Assembly: GCA_033850885.1 (NCBI GenBank)
Contig: JAWWPG010000041.1
Location: forward strand, 49,602 to 113,601
Direction: 5' to 3'
DNA: 64,000 nucleotides
DNA from: JAWWPG01 sp033850885
Lineage (GTDB): Bacteria > Actinomycetota > Actinomycetes > Propionibacteriales > Nocardioidaceae
Position 1 is the first letter of the stretch. Each line of letters starts with the position of its first letter. A model generated the notes under the pieces. It was not told where the DNA came from and searched no databases. It worked only from the letters and a program-made list of their open reading frames with translations. This document shows, piece by piece, positions 24,678 to 33,531 of the stretch. Both the position numbers and the translations under genes were made by a program.

Positions 24678-25132
24678 ATCTGTCCCTCGGCTGCTTCCTC
24701 CACCACCCGCCCGTTCACGGTCAGCGTCAGCTCGATGTTGCCACGGGTCGCGTTCGAGTAGGGGCAGACTCGGTTCGCTGCCCTCACCAGGTTCGCTGCG
24801 GTGCTGGTGTCGGTAACCAGCGGAAGCGTGACATCCAGCTCGACGCCGAGTCGGTAGCCGCCATCGCCCGTGGGCAGCAGCATCACCTTAGAGTCGATCG
24901 CGACATCGCCGATCTCGAGCTTCCCACGACGCGCAGCCCCGCCGAGTGCGCTTTCGAAGCACGCGGCGTAGCCGACGGCGAACAGCTCTTCCGGGTTCGT
25001 GCCGCCGCCTTGTCCGCCGAGTTCCGGGGGGGTCCGCAGATCGACCTCGAGCTGACCGTCCGACGTCCGGCCGTGGCCAGCCGCGCGGCCGCCGGTGACG
25101 TGTGCCTCGGCGGTGTAGAGCACCTTCGCCAT
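24674..25132 (-). CDS. ohr: Organic hydroperoxide resistance protein, Ohr/OsmC family
   Basis: 152 residues. A thiol peroxidase that reduces organic hydroperoxides. The start KVLYTAEAHVTGGRAAGHGR fits Ohr rather than OsmC. The two catalytic cysteines are in GYAACFESAL (Cys ~60) and NRVCPYSNATRGNIEL (Cys ~125); TNPEELFAVGY is the family motif before the first. It is first in a two-gene unit with the ICMT-like methyltransferase. A WYL-domain regulator is divergently transcribed from 25289, and the 156-bp gap probably holds both promoters; no MarR-type OhrR gene is adjacent. Confidence 0.93.
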   Translation of the reverse strand: MAKVLYTAEAHVTGGRAAGHGRTSDGQLEVDLRTPPELGGQGGGTNPEELFAVGYAACFESALGGAARRGKLEIGDVAIDSKVMLLPTGDGGYRLGVELDVTLPLVTDTSTAANLVRAANRVCPYSNATRGNIELTLTVNGRVVEEAAEGQI

Positions 25133-25288
25133 GTCTGCGTCCTTTCAGCCCGTACCTGCTGCGGCTCCTCGGCGAGCATATTTCGCCGCTCCAAACCCCC
25201 GGCCGACGTTTGACGAGGTGCTGCCCCGAGGCGGGTGTCGCTAGCCTTTCATTCCGGACGATCACCTTCCCGAAAGAGATTCCCTCCC

Positions 25289-26254
25289 ATGGAAAAGGAC
25301 ATCAGCCCGACCGCACGGTCGCTGCTGGCTCTTGAGCTCGTTCAGGGCGCGCCCGGGATCACCGCGAACCGGCTCGCCGACAAGCTCGGCGTCTCGGAGC
25401 GAGCCGCCCGGCGGTACATCGCCATCCTCCGCGAGGCCGGCATCCCGATCGAGTCGGTCCGTGGTCCGTATGGCGGCTATCGCGTCGGCCGTGGCCTTCG
25501 GCTGCCGCCCATGATGTTCAGCGCCGCCGAGGCGCTGGGCCTGGTCATGGCCGTGCTCGACGGCCACCACGATGCGAACGATCACGCCAACCCGGTCGGG
25601 AGTGCGCTCGCCAAGATCGTCCGGGCCCTGCCCGAGTCGGTGGCCGCCGAGGCCGAGGCCGTCCGTCGAACCACGGCTCCCGCCCCTGACCGCGCCGCCG
25701 CCCGGCCCGACCCGGGGACCACCTCCACGCTCGTGCGGGCCTGCTCGAACCGCCGACGGGTGCGGCTCGGCTACCGTTCGGAGGCGGGCTCGGAATGGCT
25801 GACCGAGGTCGACCCCTGGGCGGTCGTCGTTCGCCACGGCCGGTGGTACCTGCTGTGTCGGTCGCACACCACGAACGCTCGCCGCGCCTATCGGATCGAC
25901 CGGATCCGTGGCGTGGAGGTGCTCGACGACACGTTTAGCCCGCCCGAAGACCTCGACCCGGTCGCCACCCTCGAGGAGCACCTCGCGCTCGGCTGGGAGT
26001 ACGACGTCGAGGTCGTCATCGACGCGCCCGTCGAAACCGTGGGTCGTTGCCTGCCCCGCGCCATCGGACTGCTGAAGCCACTCGACGCCGAGTCGTCCAG
26101 GCTGGTCGGCAGCACCAGCAACCCGGTGTGGTACGCCGAGCAGCTCGCGCGGGTACCGGCGTCGTACCGGATCGTGAAGTGCCCCGAGCTGCAGGAAGCA
26201 GCGCGAGTCCTCGGGCACCGGCTGCTGGCGGCAGCCGCAAGTCCACGTCCTTGA
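25289..26254 (+). CDS. DeoR/YafY-type transcriptional regulator with WYL domain
   Basis: 321 residues from the ATG at 25289. The N-terminal HTH (~residues 8-60: ALELVQGAPGITANRLADKL, GVSERAARRYIAILREAG) is of the HTH_11 class, followed by GPYGGYRVGRGLRLPPMMFS, the standard linker of YafY-like proteins. The middle WYL domain (VRACSNRRRVRLGYRSEAGSEWLTEVDPWAVVVRHGRWYLLCRS) carries the eponymous WYL-type motif, here WYL in GRWYLLCR. It ends with the C-terminal WCX extension. WYL regulators sense nucleotides or small ligands. It is divergent from ohr, so it may control it (inference). Confidence 0.9.
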   Translation: MEKDISPTARSLLALELVQGAPGITANRLADKLGVSERAARRYIAILREAGIPIESVRGPYGGYRVGRGLRLPPMMFSAAEALGLVMAVLDGHHDANDHANPVGSALAKIVRALPESVAAEAEAVRRTTAPAPDRAAARPDPGTTSTLVRACSNRRRVRLGYRSEAGSEWLTEVDPWAVVVRHGRWYLLCRSHTTNARRAYRIDRIRGVEVLDDTFSPPEDLDPVATLEEHLALGWEYDVEVVIDAPVETVGRCLPRAIGLLKPLDAESSRLVGSTSNPVWYAEQLARVPASYRIVKCPELQEAARVLGHRLLAAAASPRP

Positions 26255-26289
26255 CCATCTGCTCGCGCGAACGCAGGTGTTTGCTCGAC

Positions 26290-27066
26290 TCAGGACTGCC
26301 TGGACCGGAGCACGTCGAGGTCGCGTTCGACGTACAGGCGGTGCTGCCACTCCTCGTTCAGGACGGCCCTCAGGCAACGGCGGACCTCGAAGCTCTCAGG
26401 CTCCGGATAGCCCGGCTCCGTCACGGGTTCTGTCATGCCCGCAAGCGTCTCGTCGGTGAGTTCGGCGAGCACGCGGCGCACCCTGTCCATGCGGTCCGCG
26501 CGTAGGGCGAGGACCTGGTCCAGCGCCGGCCGCGCTTCGCGGTCGCGGGGCACGCTCGGCTCGTCGGGCATCTCGTCGTGGGGCAGGTCCAGTGGGTCCC
26601 ATGGCGAGGCCTCGCCCAAGATGGCCCGACACACCCATGCGTCCGTGGCGAACACGAGATGGCGCAGTGTCTCGATGAAAGACCACTCGTCCTCGACCCG
26701 CTCGTGGAGAAGGTCCGAGGGCAGCCCGCGGGCTCGCTCGACGGTCCGCTGCCACAGCCGCTCGAGGATCTCCCATGCGGCCCGGAAACCCTCTGCGTCG
26801 GTCGGTCGCATCTTGACCCGGTCTGGATAGCGACGGTCCAGCTCCGCCTCCACCAGAGGTACGACGTCGACTCCGTTGACGCGCAGGTTTTCGATCATGC
26901 CGCTGATGTCGACGTTCACCATGTCCGCGCCACGAAACCTGACTCCGGTCAGATCGACCGCGTCGAAGCGCGCGTTCGAGAGGTCGACGGCGTGAAACCG
27001 GGCATTGGTGAGGTAGACCTCTTGGAAGCGGGAGCCGGTCAGGTCCTCCTTGATGAAGTCAGTCAC
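26290..27066 (-). CDS. Pentapeptide-repeat plus DinB-like domain protein
   Basis: 258 residues from the GTG at 27066, which has GGAAGG ~8 nt upstream; an in-frame ATG at 27132 lacks one. The first ~50 residues form a short pentapeptide-repeat ladder (DLTGSRFQEVYLTNARFHA, VDLSNARFDAVDLTGVRF). Residues ~85-250 form a DinB_2-type four-helix domain: WEILERLWQRTVERARGLP, DEWSFIETLRHLVFATDAWV with one likely metal-binding His, and NEEWQHRLYVERDLDVL with another. Known DinB-like proteins are metal-dependent thiol transferases or hydrolases (bacillithiol/mycothiol-linked); the substrate here is unknown. Convergent with the WYL regulator. Confidence 0.8.
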   Translation of the reverse strand: MTDFIKEDLTGSRFQEVYLTNARFHAVDLSNARFDAVDLTGVRFRGADMVNVDISGMIENLRVNGVDVVPLVEAELDRRYPDRVKMRPTDAEGFRAAWEILERLWQRTVERARGLPSDLLHERVEDEWSFIETLRHLVFATDAWVCRAILGEASPWDPLDLPHDEMPDEPSVPRDREARPALDQVLALRADRMDRVRRVLAELTDETLAGMTEPVTEPGYPEPESFEVRRCLRAVLNEEWQHRLYVERDLDVLRSRQS

Positions 27067-27221
27067 CTGAGCAGCCTTCCAGCAAAGGGCAGACGCGGCT
27101 CGCCCGCCCACCCTCGATCTGTTCGCGCGCACCTCGTCATGGCAGGAACACTAAGCCCCGTTCCGGACGATCGGCCGCCGGAATCCGGGGGAGCTACCAG
27201 GAAGGGTCCTTCAGCTTCGGA

Positions 27222-27244
27222 GGTGGGCACTGCCCGTGCCCACC
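27222..27244. other. Perfect 9-bp stem-loop in a 463-bp intergenic region
   Basis: GGTGGGCAC (27222-27230) and GTGCCCACC (27236-27244) flank the 5-nt loop TGCCC. It lies between the divergent starts at 27066 and 27530, with no gene end nearby that would need a terminator. The rest of 27067-27529 shows no credible ORF; a start-like GAAAGGAG is at 27427-27434, but the frame after it does not resemble a protein. Confidence 0.4.
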
Positions 27245-27529
27245 GCTCTGCATGCCCGCCTATGCGTACCCCGCAGCAGAGGCCGCAGGTTCATGAGCAG
27301 TTTCGCGATTTCCAGGGTTATCTCCAACTCCGCCACCAGTTCGGTGGCAACATCGTGCTACTGCGCATCAAACCGCCATCCGACCGAGTTTTCCCCTCGC
27401 TGTGAGACGAATTGTCACCAACCCATGAAAGGAGTTTACGAATGGGCGGGCAGTTCTTTCGTTTGCAGTGTCCGGCTCTCGGCTCTGCCCTACGATGCCC
27501 GACAAGGATGTCGACTGGAAGAGGATCCG

Positions 27530-28984
27530 ATGAGGGTTTCGAGTCTTCGGAGGGCCCTGTGGACCGTACCGGCCCTTGGTTGTGCCACTTTGTTGGCCTT
27601 GGCCAGCGTCCCCAGCGCAACCGCGCGGCCTGCGACTGACTCTGGCCCAGCTGCCTGTGCATCGTTGCCGAGCCGAGTCGGTGGCATTGGCGGAATCCAA
27701 TGGAGCCGGCCCACCGCATCGAGATGTGGACAAGCCACTTCACGCGGCGGTGGTGGGACGCCGCCGAGCCCGCCGTACCGGGGGAGTCCGCCGCTGACAT
27801 TCCACGGTGGCAATACGGCCGGCACCAGTGGCACACCCGGAGAGTTGACGGTCACGCCGGTGTACTGGCTGCCCTCTGGGTTCACGGTGCCCGCCTCATA
27901 CAGAGCCTTGATCAACCAGTTCATTGCGGACTCCGCGGCGGCCAGCGGCGCGAACACGAATGTCTTCTCGGTTCTCACTCAATACACGACAGCAAGCGGA
28001 AGCCACCTGCAGTACAAGATCCATACCGGTACGCCCATCACCGACACGACCGCCTTTCCGGCCAACGGCTGTACTCCTGACTCGGGTCAGATCTACAGCA
28101 GCGGCGCGGGTTACAGCCGGTGTATCACCAACGCGCAGCTGCTCACCGAGGCGAAGAACTTCACGACCGCACATGCGCTCCCCAACAAGGACCTCGCGCA
28201 CTTGTACATGTACTTCCTGCCCAAGGGCATCGAGACCTGCTTCAGCTCGGCCAACGGCGCCCATGGAGGGACATGCAGCATCAACGCCAACCCCGGCTTC
28301 TGCGGCTACCACGCGTTCTCGGCGCCACCACTGGTGGCCGACATGAACTACGCGGTTGTGGACTCACCCCTCGGGTGGACGTGCAGCTCCGACGCCGGGT
28401 CGAACACCGGCGGCAACCAGACACCCAATGGCAACATCGATGCCGACTCGGAGATCAGCATCACCAGCCATGAGGTCAACGAGACCATCACCGACCCCGA
28501 GGGCACAGCCTGGTTGGACGGCGCCGGCAATGAGAACGGCGACGACTGCGCGTATGTGTTCGGAGACAGCGCGTCCTTCCAGGGTTCTTCGGGAGCCGAG
28601 TTCAACCAGACGATCAATGGCCACCACTACTTCATCCAGACCGAGTTCAGCAACAACGACTTCGCGAAGAACCCCAACTTTGCCTGCGCCCAGGGCGAGG
28701 AGTTCGTGAACATCGCCCCCAGCTCGGGACCGGCGAGCTCCGCCGCTACCGCGTCGGGCGGGGGGTACGCCAGTGGTGAAACAGTGAAGATCACGTACAG
28801 CACTGGGCTCGCAAGCCCCAAGTCGGTCGCCGTCTGCCACACGACCGCGACGGGAACCGGCACGTTCAGCTGCTCGGGGCACATCCCAGCACCGGCCTCC
28901 GCGGGGGCAACAGGCAACCACAAGATCACCGCCAAGGGAGTCACCTCCCTCCGCTCATCCACAACGGTCTTCACGTTGACCTGA
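27530..28984 (+). CDS. Secreted EXORDIUM-like protein with possible metallopeptidase-type motif and Ig-like tail
   Basis: 484 residues from the ATG at 27530 (GGAAGAGG ~5-12 nt upstream). Signal peptide RRALWTVPALGCATLLALA ending SATA-RP. A Gly/Pro/Ser linker follows. The core (~residues 105-395) has LTVTPVYWLPSGF, FSVLTQYTTASGSHLQY, DLAHLYMYFLPKGIE, and SITSHEVNETITDPEGTAWLD ... NGDDCAYVFG. The S-H-E-x-x-E-x-x-T-D-P plus G-D-x-C layout resembles the EXO/phosphate-induced-1 family, whose HExxE stretch looks like a metal site. The C-terminal ~80 residues are an Ig-like beta domain (NIAPSSGPASSAATASGGGY ... VKITYSTG). Probably extracellular; activity unproven. Confidence 0.65.
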   Translation: MRVSSLRRALWTVPALGCATLLALASVPSATARPATDSGPAACASLPSRVGGIGGIQWSRPTASRCGQATSRGGGGTPPSPPYRGSPPLTFHGGNTAGTSGTPGELTVTPVYWLPSGFTVPASYRALINQFIADSAAASGANTNVFSVLTQYTTASGSHLQYKIHTGTPITDTTAFPANGCTPDSGQIYSSGAGYSRCITNAQLLTEAKNFTTAHALPNKDLAHLYMYFLPKGIETCFSSANGAHGGTCSINANPGFCGYHAFSAPPLVADMNYAVVDSPLGWTCSSDAGSNTGGNQTPNGNIDADSEISITSHEVNETITDPEGTAWLDGAGNENGDDCAYVFGDSASFQGSSGAEFNQTINGHHYFIQTEFSNNDFAKNPNFACAQGEEFVNIAPSSGPASSAATASGGGYASGETVKITYSTGLASPKSVAVCHTTATGTGTFSCSGHIPAPASAGATGNHKITAKGVTSLRSSTTVFTLT

Positions 28985-29050
28985 CGCACCACCCAAACGT
29001 CCCCCGCCCGCTGATGGGTGTCCTCGTGGAGCGCACCTACGGCGCGCTCG

Positions 29051-29554
29051 TCACAGCACCTGTGTTCCGTACATCTCGCCCAGCGGGTCGGCAATCAGTT
29101 CGATCCGGGCGCCATCGGGGTCGCGGAAGTAGACGGAGACGCCACTGTGCACCACGTGCTCGACTCCGGCTTCCTCGAGGCGACCCACAATGTCCTCCCA
29201 ACGCTCAGGTTCCACCGAGATCGCGAGGTGGTGCAGTCCGCCGAGGACCTCGGCATAGGAGCGGACGTCGAGGCCGGGGAAGTCGAAGAAGGCGAGCAGG
29301 TTGCGGTTGCCGATATCGAAGAAGAAGTGGGAGGAGCCACGGTAGTCGCGGTTTTCGATCAGCTCCGTGAGCGGGAACCCGAGCAGATCCTGGTAGAAAC
29401 GGACGGTGGTCTCGACGTCGCTGCTGATGAGGGCGGTGTGGTGCAGGCCCCGGGCAGCGGATGTCGGTCGCTCTGCCAGGGGACGCAGATGTGCGGCGCG
29501 GATGCGCTCGCGTTCGGCCTCGATGGAGTCGATATCGGGTTGAGTTTCGGGCAT
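29051..29554 (-). CDS. VOC-family (glyoxalase/dioxygenase-fold) protein
   Basis: 167 residues from the ATG at 29554. A ~40-residue helical lead (DIDSIEAERERIRAAHLRPL) precedes a single VOC module: ARGLHHTALISSDVETTVRFYQDLLGFPLTEL (first metal His in LHHTAL), SSHFFFDIGNRNLLAFFDF, GLHHLAISVEPERWEDIVGRL (second His) and VYFRDPDGARIELIADP (Glu). This single-domain architecture fits lyases, epimerases or type I extradiol-like enzymes. It is divergent from the TfdB-like monooxygenase gene (143 bp apart), so it may join the aromatic pathway, for instance by acting on a ring-cleavage product (inference). Confidence 0.83.
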   Translation of the reverse strand: MPETQPDIDSIEAERERIRAAHLRPLAERPTSAARGLHHTALISSDVETTVRFYQDLLGFPLTELIENRDYRGSSHFFFDIGNRNLLAFFDFPGLDVRSYAEVLGGLHHLAISVEPERWEDIVGRLEEAGVEHVVHSGVSVYFRDPDGARIELIADPLGEMYGTQVL

Positions 29555-29697
29555 GACATTCTCGAATCTGAAGGTTGGGATGGTTGTGAGTGGGTCCGCC
29601 CCTGGTCCTGTCCTTGGCTTCCCACCGTACCCACGCAAGGCATTCCAGCGCGAGCAGTGACCCGAACCGCATCGGGACGGCATCGAGAGGCAACGAC

Positions 29698-31500
29698 ATG
29701 ACGGAGTTCAACGACGGAATGACGGAGACCCAGCCTCCTCGTGGTTCGCAGGTCACGACGGACGTCCTCGTGGTCGGCTCGGGGCCCGCCGGAGCTGGGG
29801 CCGCCTTGTTCCTGGCGAGTCTCGGCATCCCCAACATCCTGATCACGAAGTACCGCTGGACGGCGAACACTCCGCGGGCTCACATCACGAACCAGCGGGC
29901 TATGGAGATCTTCCGCGACATGGGCATCGAGGATCAGGTACTCGCCGACGCCACCCCGCACGAGCTGATGGGCGACACCGTCTTCTGCACCTCAATTGCC
30001 GGGGAGGAGATCGGGCGGATCCTCACCTGGGGCACCCATCCGGCACGGGAGGCGGACTATCGGCTGGCGTCACCATGCCGTCCCGTCGATATCCCACAGA
30101 CCTACCTCGAGCCCATCCTGGTCAAGAACGCCAGCGTCAGGGGAACCGAAACGCGATTCTCCAGCGAGTACCTCGCGCACCGCCAGGACGCGGAGGGCGT
30201 CGACGTGGAGGTTCGCGACCGGCTTACCGGCTTGGTCTACACCATCCGGGCGAAGTACCTCATCGGTGCTGACGGGGCTCGCTCCAAGGTGGCCAGCGAC
30301 ATCGACCTGCCCATGTCCGGCCGGATGGACATCGCCGGCTCGATGAACATCACCTTCAAGGCCGACATCTCCGCACACGTGGGCCAGCGTCCCTCGGTGC
30401 TGTACTGGGTGATCCAGCCGGGTTCGAATGTCGGCGGCATCGGCGCGGGCCTGGTCCGCATGGTTCGACCGTGGAACGAGTGGCTGGTCGTGTGGGGATA
30501 CGACATCGGCCAGCCGCCACCCGCTATCGACGAACAAGCGGCCGTCCAGATCGTGCGGAACCTTCTCGGCCTGCCCGACATCGACGTGGAGATCACCGGC
30601 ACCTCGCTGTGGGGGAACAACGAGATGTACGCGACCCACCTGCAGTTCGGACGCGTATTCTGCGTCGGGGACGCGATCCATCGCCATCCGCCTAGCAACG
30701 GGCTCGGGTCGAACACCTCCTTGCAGGACTCCTACAACCTCACCTGGAAGCTGGCCGCGGTCCTGCGCGGCCAGGCCGAACCGTCCCTGCTGGAGACCTA
30801 TTCGACCGAGCGCGCGCCGATCGCCGAGCAGATCGTTCAACGCGCCAACAAGTCCAGTCGCGAGTTCGTCCAGTTCTTCGAGGTGCTGGGACTCCTCGAC
30901 GCCAAGGATGAGCAGGAGATGGCCGCACGCATCGAGGAGCGGAAGGACAACACCCCGGCCGGGGCGGCGAAGCGGGCCGCTCTCGTAACCGCAATGGAGC
31001 TGAAGAACTACGAGTTCAATGCCCACGGCGTCGAGATGGGGCAGTTCTACGAGTCCGACGCGGTGAAGTCCGACGGCACTCGGCGGCCCGAGCCCACGCG
31101 GGATCCGGAGCTGTACTACGAACCCTCCACGGTCCCCGGGTCACGGCTACCGCACGCGTGGGTAGGCGACGCCACGCACAAGTACTCCACCTTGGACCTG
31201 GCTCCGATGACCCGTTTCACTCTCCTGACGGGCGTCGCGGGGCAACCATGGGTCGCGGCGTCCGAGAAAGTCGGACTGGCGCTAGGCATCGCGCTGGAGA
31301 CAGTCGTGATCGGGCCGGGCCGCGCCGTCACGGATCTGTACTACGACTGGGCCCGGTTGCGGGAGGTTGACGAGGCAGGCGTACTCCTGGTAAGGCCGGA
31401 CAAGCACATCGGGTGGCGCTCCATGCGCTTGCCTGACAACCCCGAGCAAGCCTTGTTCGATGCCCTTGCAGCGATTCTCGGCAAGGCGGGTGCGGCATGA
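29698..31500 (+). CDS. FAD-dependent phenol monooxygenase, TfdB-like (probable resorcinol hydroxylase)
   Basis: 600 residues from the ATG at 29698. The length and nearly every block match 2,4-dichlorophenol hydroxylase (TfdB): VLVVGSGPAGAGAALFLASLG (FAD motif), TKYRWTANTPRAHITNQRAM, AKYLIGADGARSKVA (DG motif), SVLYWVIQPGSNVGGIGAGL, RMVRPWNEWLVVWGYDI and FCVGDAIHRHPPSNGLGSNT (GD motif, ~residue 320). The C-terminal ~150 residues form the thioredoxin-like domain of this group. The enzyme ortho-hydroxylates a phenol with NADPH and O2. Because the next genes are maleylacetate reductase and hydroxyquinol dioxygenase, resorcinol to hydroxyquinol is the likeliest reaction. Overlaps the next gene by ATGA. 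Confidence 0.87.
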   Translation: MTEFNDGMTETQPPRGSQVTTDVLVVGSGPAGAGAALFLASLGIPNILITKYRWTANTPRAHITNQRAMEIFRDMGIEDQVLADATPHELMGDTVFCTSIAGEEIGRILTWGTHPAREADYRLASPCRPVDIPQTYLEPILVKNASVRGTETRFSSEYLAHRQDAEGVDVEVRDRLTGLVYTIRAKYLIGADGARSKVASDIDLPMSGRMDIAGSMNITFKADISAHVGQRPSVLYWVIQPGSNVGGIGAGLVRMVRPWNEWLVVWGYDIGQPPPAIDEQAAVQIVRNLLGLPDIDVEITGTSLWGNNEMYATHLQFGRVFCVGDAIHRHPPSNGLGSNTSLQDSYNLTWKLAAVLRGQAEPSLLETYSTERAPIAEQIVQRANKSSREFVQFFEVLGLLDAKDEQEMAARIEERKDNTPAGAAKRAALVTAMELKNYEFNAHGVEMGQFYESDAVKSDGTRRPEPTRDPELYYEPSTVPGSRLPHAWVGDATHKYSTLDLAPMTRFTLLTGVAGQPWVAASEKVGLALGIALETVVIGPGRAVTDLYYDWARLREVDEAGVLLVRPDKHIGWRSMRLPDNPEQALFDALAAILGKAGAA

Positions 31501-32558
31501 GGCTCTGCTTCGAGCACGAAAACCTGCCTCAGCGGGCCGTCTTCGCCTCCTACGAGGCCGCCAACCGGGTAGCGGACGAGGTGGCGCGACTGGGCGGGAC
31601 CAGGGTGATGGCGATCGTCGGTCAAGCGGAAGCAGCGATCGCCGAACCGGTCCTGCGGCCGCTGCCCGTTACCGTGCATCACACGGAGGTGGTGATGCAC
31701 GTGCCGGTCGAGGTTGCCGAGCGCGCTCGCACGGTGGCCAGTGAGAACGACGTCGACGTCCTGGTCAGCATCGGTGGAGGCTCCACGACCGGCCTGGCGA
31801 AAGCGGTGGCGCTCACGACCGGCCTGCCCATTGTCGCCGTTCCCACTACCTACGCCGGCTCCGAGGCCACCAACGTCTGGGGCTTGACCGAAGGCAGTCG
31901 GAAGACCACCGGCGTGGATGTACGGGTGTTGCCGCGAGCGATCGTCTACGACGCCAGCCTGATGCTGTCCCTCCCGGTTGGGATGAGTGTGGCCTCCGGG
32001 CTGAACGCCATGGCGCACTGCGTGGACTCGATGTGGGCCCCGCGTGTCGACCCCATCGACCAGGCGCTGGCGCTGGACGGAATCCGCGCCATCAACCATG
32101 GTCTGCCCCAGGTCGTCGCAGACCCGAAGGCCATCGAGGGTCGGGAGCAGACGCTCTACGGCGCCTACCTCTCGGCCGTCGCGTTCGCCTCCGCCGGCTC
32201 TGGCTTGCACCACAAGATCTGTCACGTCCTGGGCGGCATGTACAACCTGCCACACGCTCAGACCCACGCGGTGGTGCTTCCCTACGTACTGGCGTTCAAC
32301 GCGCCGTCGGTGCCGGACCTCGAGCAGCGGATGGCAGCGGCGTTCGTCTCGGACTCCGCAAGCGCGGGGCTGCAGCGGCTACGTGAGCAAGTCAAGGCCC
32401 CACATGCCTTGCGCGACTACGGCCTTCGCGAGAGCGAGATTCCGGCAGCCGCCGAAGCCATCCTGTCAGTGGCGCCCGAGAGCAACCCGACGCCGGTGAC
32501 CATCACCAATCTCCAGGAGCTGCTGCATGCAGCGTGGGAAGGAGGGGACCTGCGATGA
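31497..32558 (+). CDS. Maleylacetate reductase
   Basis: 353 residues. An iron-containing alcohol-dehydrogenase fold enzyme that reduces maleylacetate to 3-oxoadipate with NAD(P)H. VLVSIGGGSTTGLAKAVAL is the nucleotide-binding GGGS motif (~residues 87-105). PIVAVPTTYAGSEATNVWGLTE and the metal-region histidines in LNAMAHCVDSMWAP, SAGSGLHHKICHVLGGMYNLPHAQTHAVVLPYV are characteristic of maleylacetate reductases rather than generic Fe-ADHs. Four-base overlaps with the genes on both sides (ATGA at 31497 and 32555) show tight translational coupling in the hydroxyquinol operon. Confidence 0.93.
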   Translation: MRLCFEHENLPQRAVFASYEAANRVADEVARLGGTRVMAIVGQAEAAIAEPVLRPLPVTVHHTEVVMHVPVEVAERARTVASENDVDVLVSIGGGSTTGLAKAVALTTGLPIVAVPTTYAGSEATNVWGLTEGSRKTTGVDVRVLPRAIVYDASLMLSLPVGMSVASGLNAMAHCVDSMWAPRVDPIDQALALDGIRAINHGLPQVVADPKAIEGREQTLYGAYLSAVAFASAGSGLHHKICHVLGGMYNLPHAQTHAVVLPYVLAFNAPSVPDLEQRMAAAFVSDSASAGLQRLREQVKAPHALRDYGLRESEIPAAAEAILSVAPESNPTPVTITNLQELLHAAWEGGDLR

Positions 32559-33463
32559 CCCCGGACCGGCAGCGTAGCTCGGTCTCCGCCGAACAGAAGG
32601 CACGAGAGACGGACCTCGTGGAGCGGGTAGCCGCGTCCTTCGATGACACGCCGAACCCTCGCCTCAGGGAGCTCACGCAGTCCCTCACCCGGCACCTCCA
32701 TGCGTTTCTGCGGGAGGTGCGCCTCACCGAGGAGGAGTGGCAGCAAGCGATCGAGTTCCTCACCGCCGTCGGTCACATCAGCGACGATCGACGCCAGGAG
32801 TTCATCCTGCTCTCCGACGTACTAGGTGCCTCGATGCAGACCATCACCATCAACAACGAGGCGTACCGAACCGCCACTGAGGCGACCGTGTTCGGCCCTT
32901 TCTTCGTCGAGGGTTCACCGAACGTCGGGCTCGGCGGTGACATCGCACGCGGTGCCCCTGGCGAACCGTGCTGGGTGGAGGGCTCCGTCACCGACACCGA
33001 GGGACACCCGGTTCCCCGCGCCCTGATCGAGGTGTGGGAGGCCGACGAGGACGGCTTGTACGACGTTCAGTACACCGACGACCGGACCACCGGCCGCGGT
33101 CATCTGCACACCGACGATGGGGGCCGTTACCACTTCTGGGCTGTCACCCCGACGCCCTACCCGATCCCGCATGACGGCCCGGTTGGCCGACTGCTGGCTG
33201 CGACGAGGCGATCTCCGATGCGAGCGTCCCACCTGCACTTCATGGTGAAGGCAAGCGGATTCCGGACGCTGGTCACCCACATCTTTCCCCGCGGCGACAG
33301 GCTGCTCGACCGCGACAGCGTCTTTGGGGTCCGGGACTCGCTCATCGTCGAGTTCGAGAGCCAATCCGCTCGCACGCCGACCCCGGACGGTCGGGCCATC
33401 GGCGATGCGCCCTGGTCTCGCGTCCGGTTCGACATTGTTCTTGCGCCCGTCAGGTCGCAGTGA
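32555..33463 (+). CDS. Hydroxyquinol 1,2-dioxygenase (intradiol)
   Basis: 302 residues from the ATG at 32555, with GGAAGGAGGGG upstream. The N-terminal helical dimerisation domain (RLRELTQSLTRHLHAFLREV, LTEEEWQQAIEFLTAVGHIS, EFILLSDVLGASMQ) is of hydroxyquinol/chlorocatechol type. The catalytic domain has the Fe(III) ligands in GLYDVQY (Tyr ~168), GRYHFWAV (Tyr ~191) and SHLHFMV (two His ~225-227). It cleaves benzene-1,2,4-triol to maleylacetate, the substrate of the preceding gene's enzyme. The N-terminal domain, the length and the lack of a muconate cycloisomerase favour hydroxyquinol over catechol. Confidence 0.92.
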   Translation: MTPDRQRSSVSAEQKARETDLVERVAASFDDTPNPRLRELTQSLTRHLHAFLREVRLTEEEWQQAIEFLTAVGHISDDRRQEFILLSDVLGASMQTITINNEAYRTATEATVFGPFFVEGSPNVGLGGDIARGAPGEPCWVEGSVTDTEGHPVPRALIEVWEADEDGLYDVQYTDDRTTGRGHLHTDDGGRYHFWAVTPTPYPIPHDGPVGRLLAATRRSPMRASHLHFMVKASGFRTLVTHIFPRGDRLLDRDSVFGVRDSLIVEFESQSARTPTPDGRAIGDAPWSRVRFDIVLAPVRSQ

Positions 33464-33531
33464 GCAACAGGAAATTGGGAGGACGGATAGCGCGCCGCAC
33501 GGTCGTCGGGGTGAAGTCACCGGGTCTTCAG

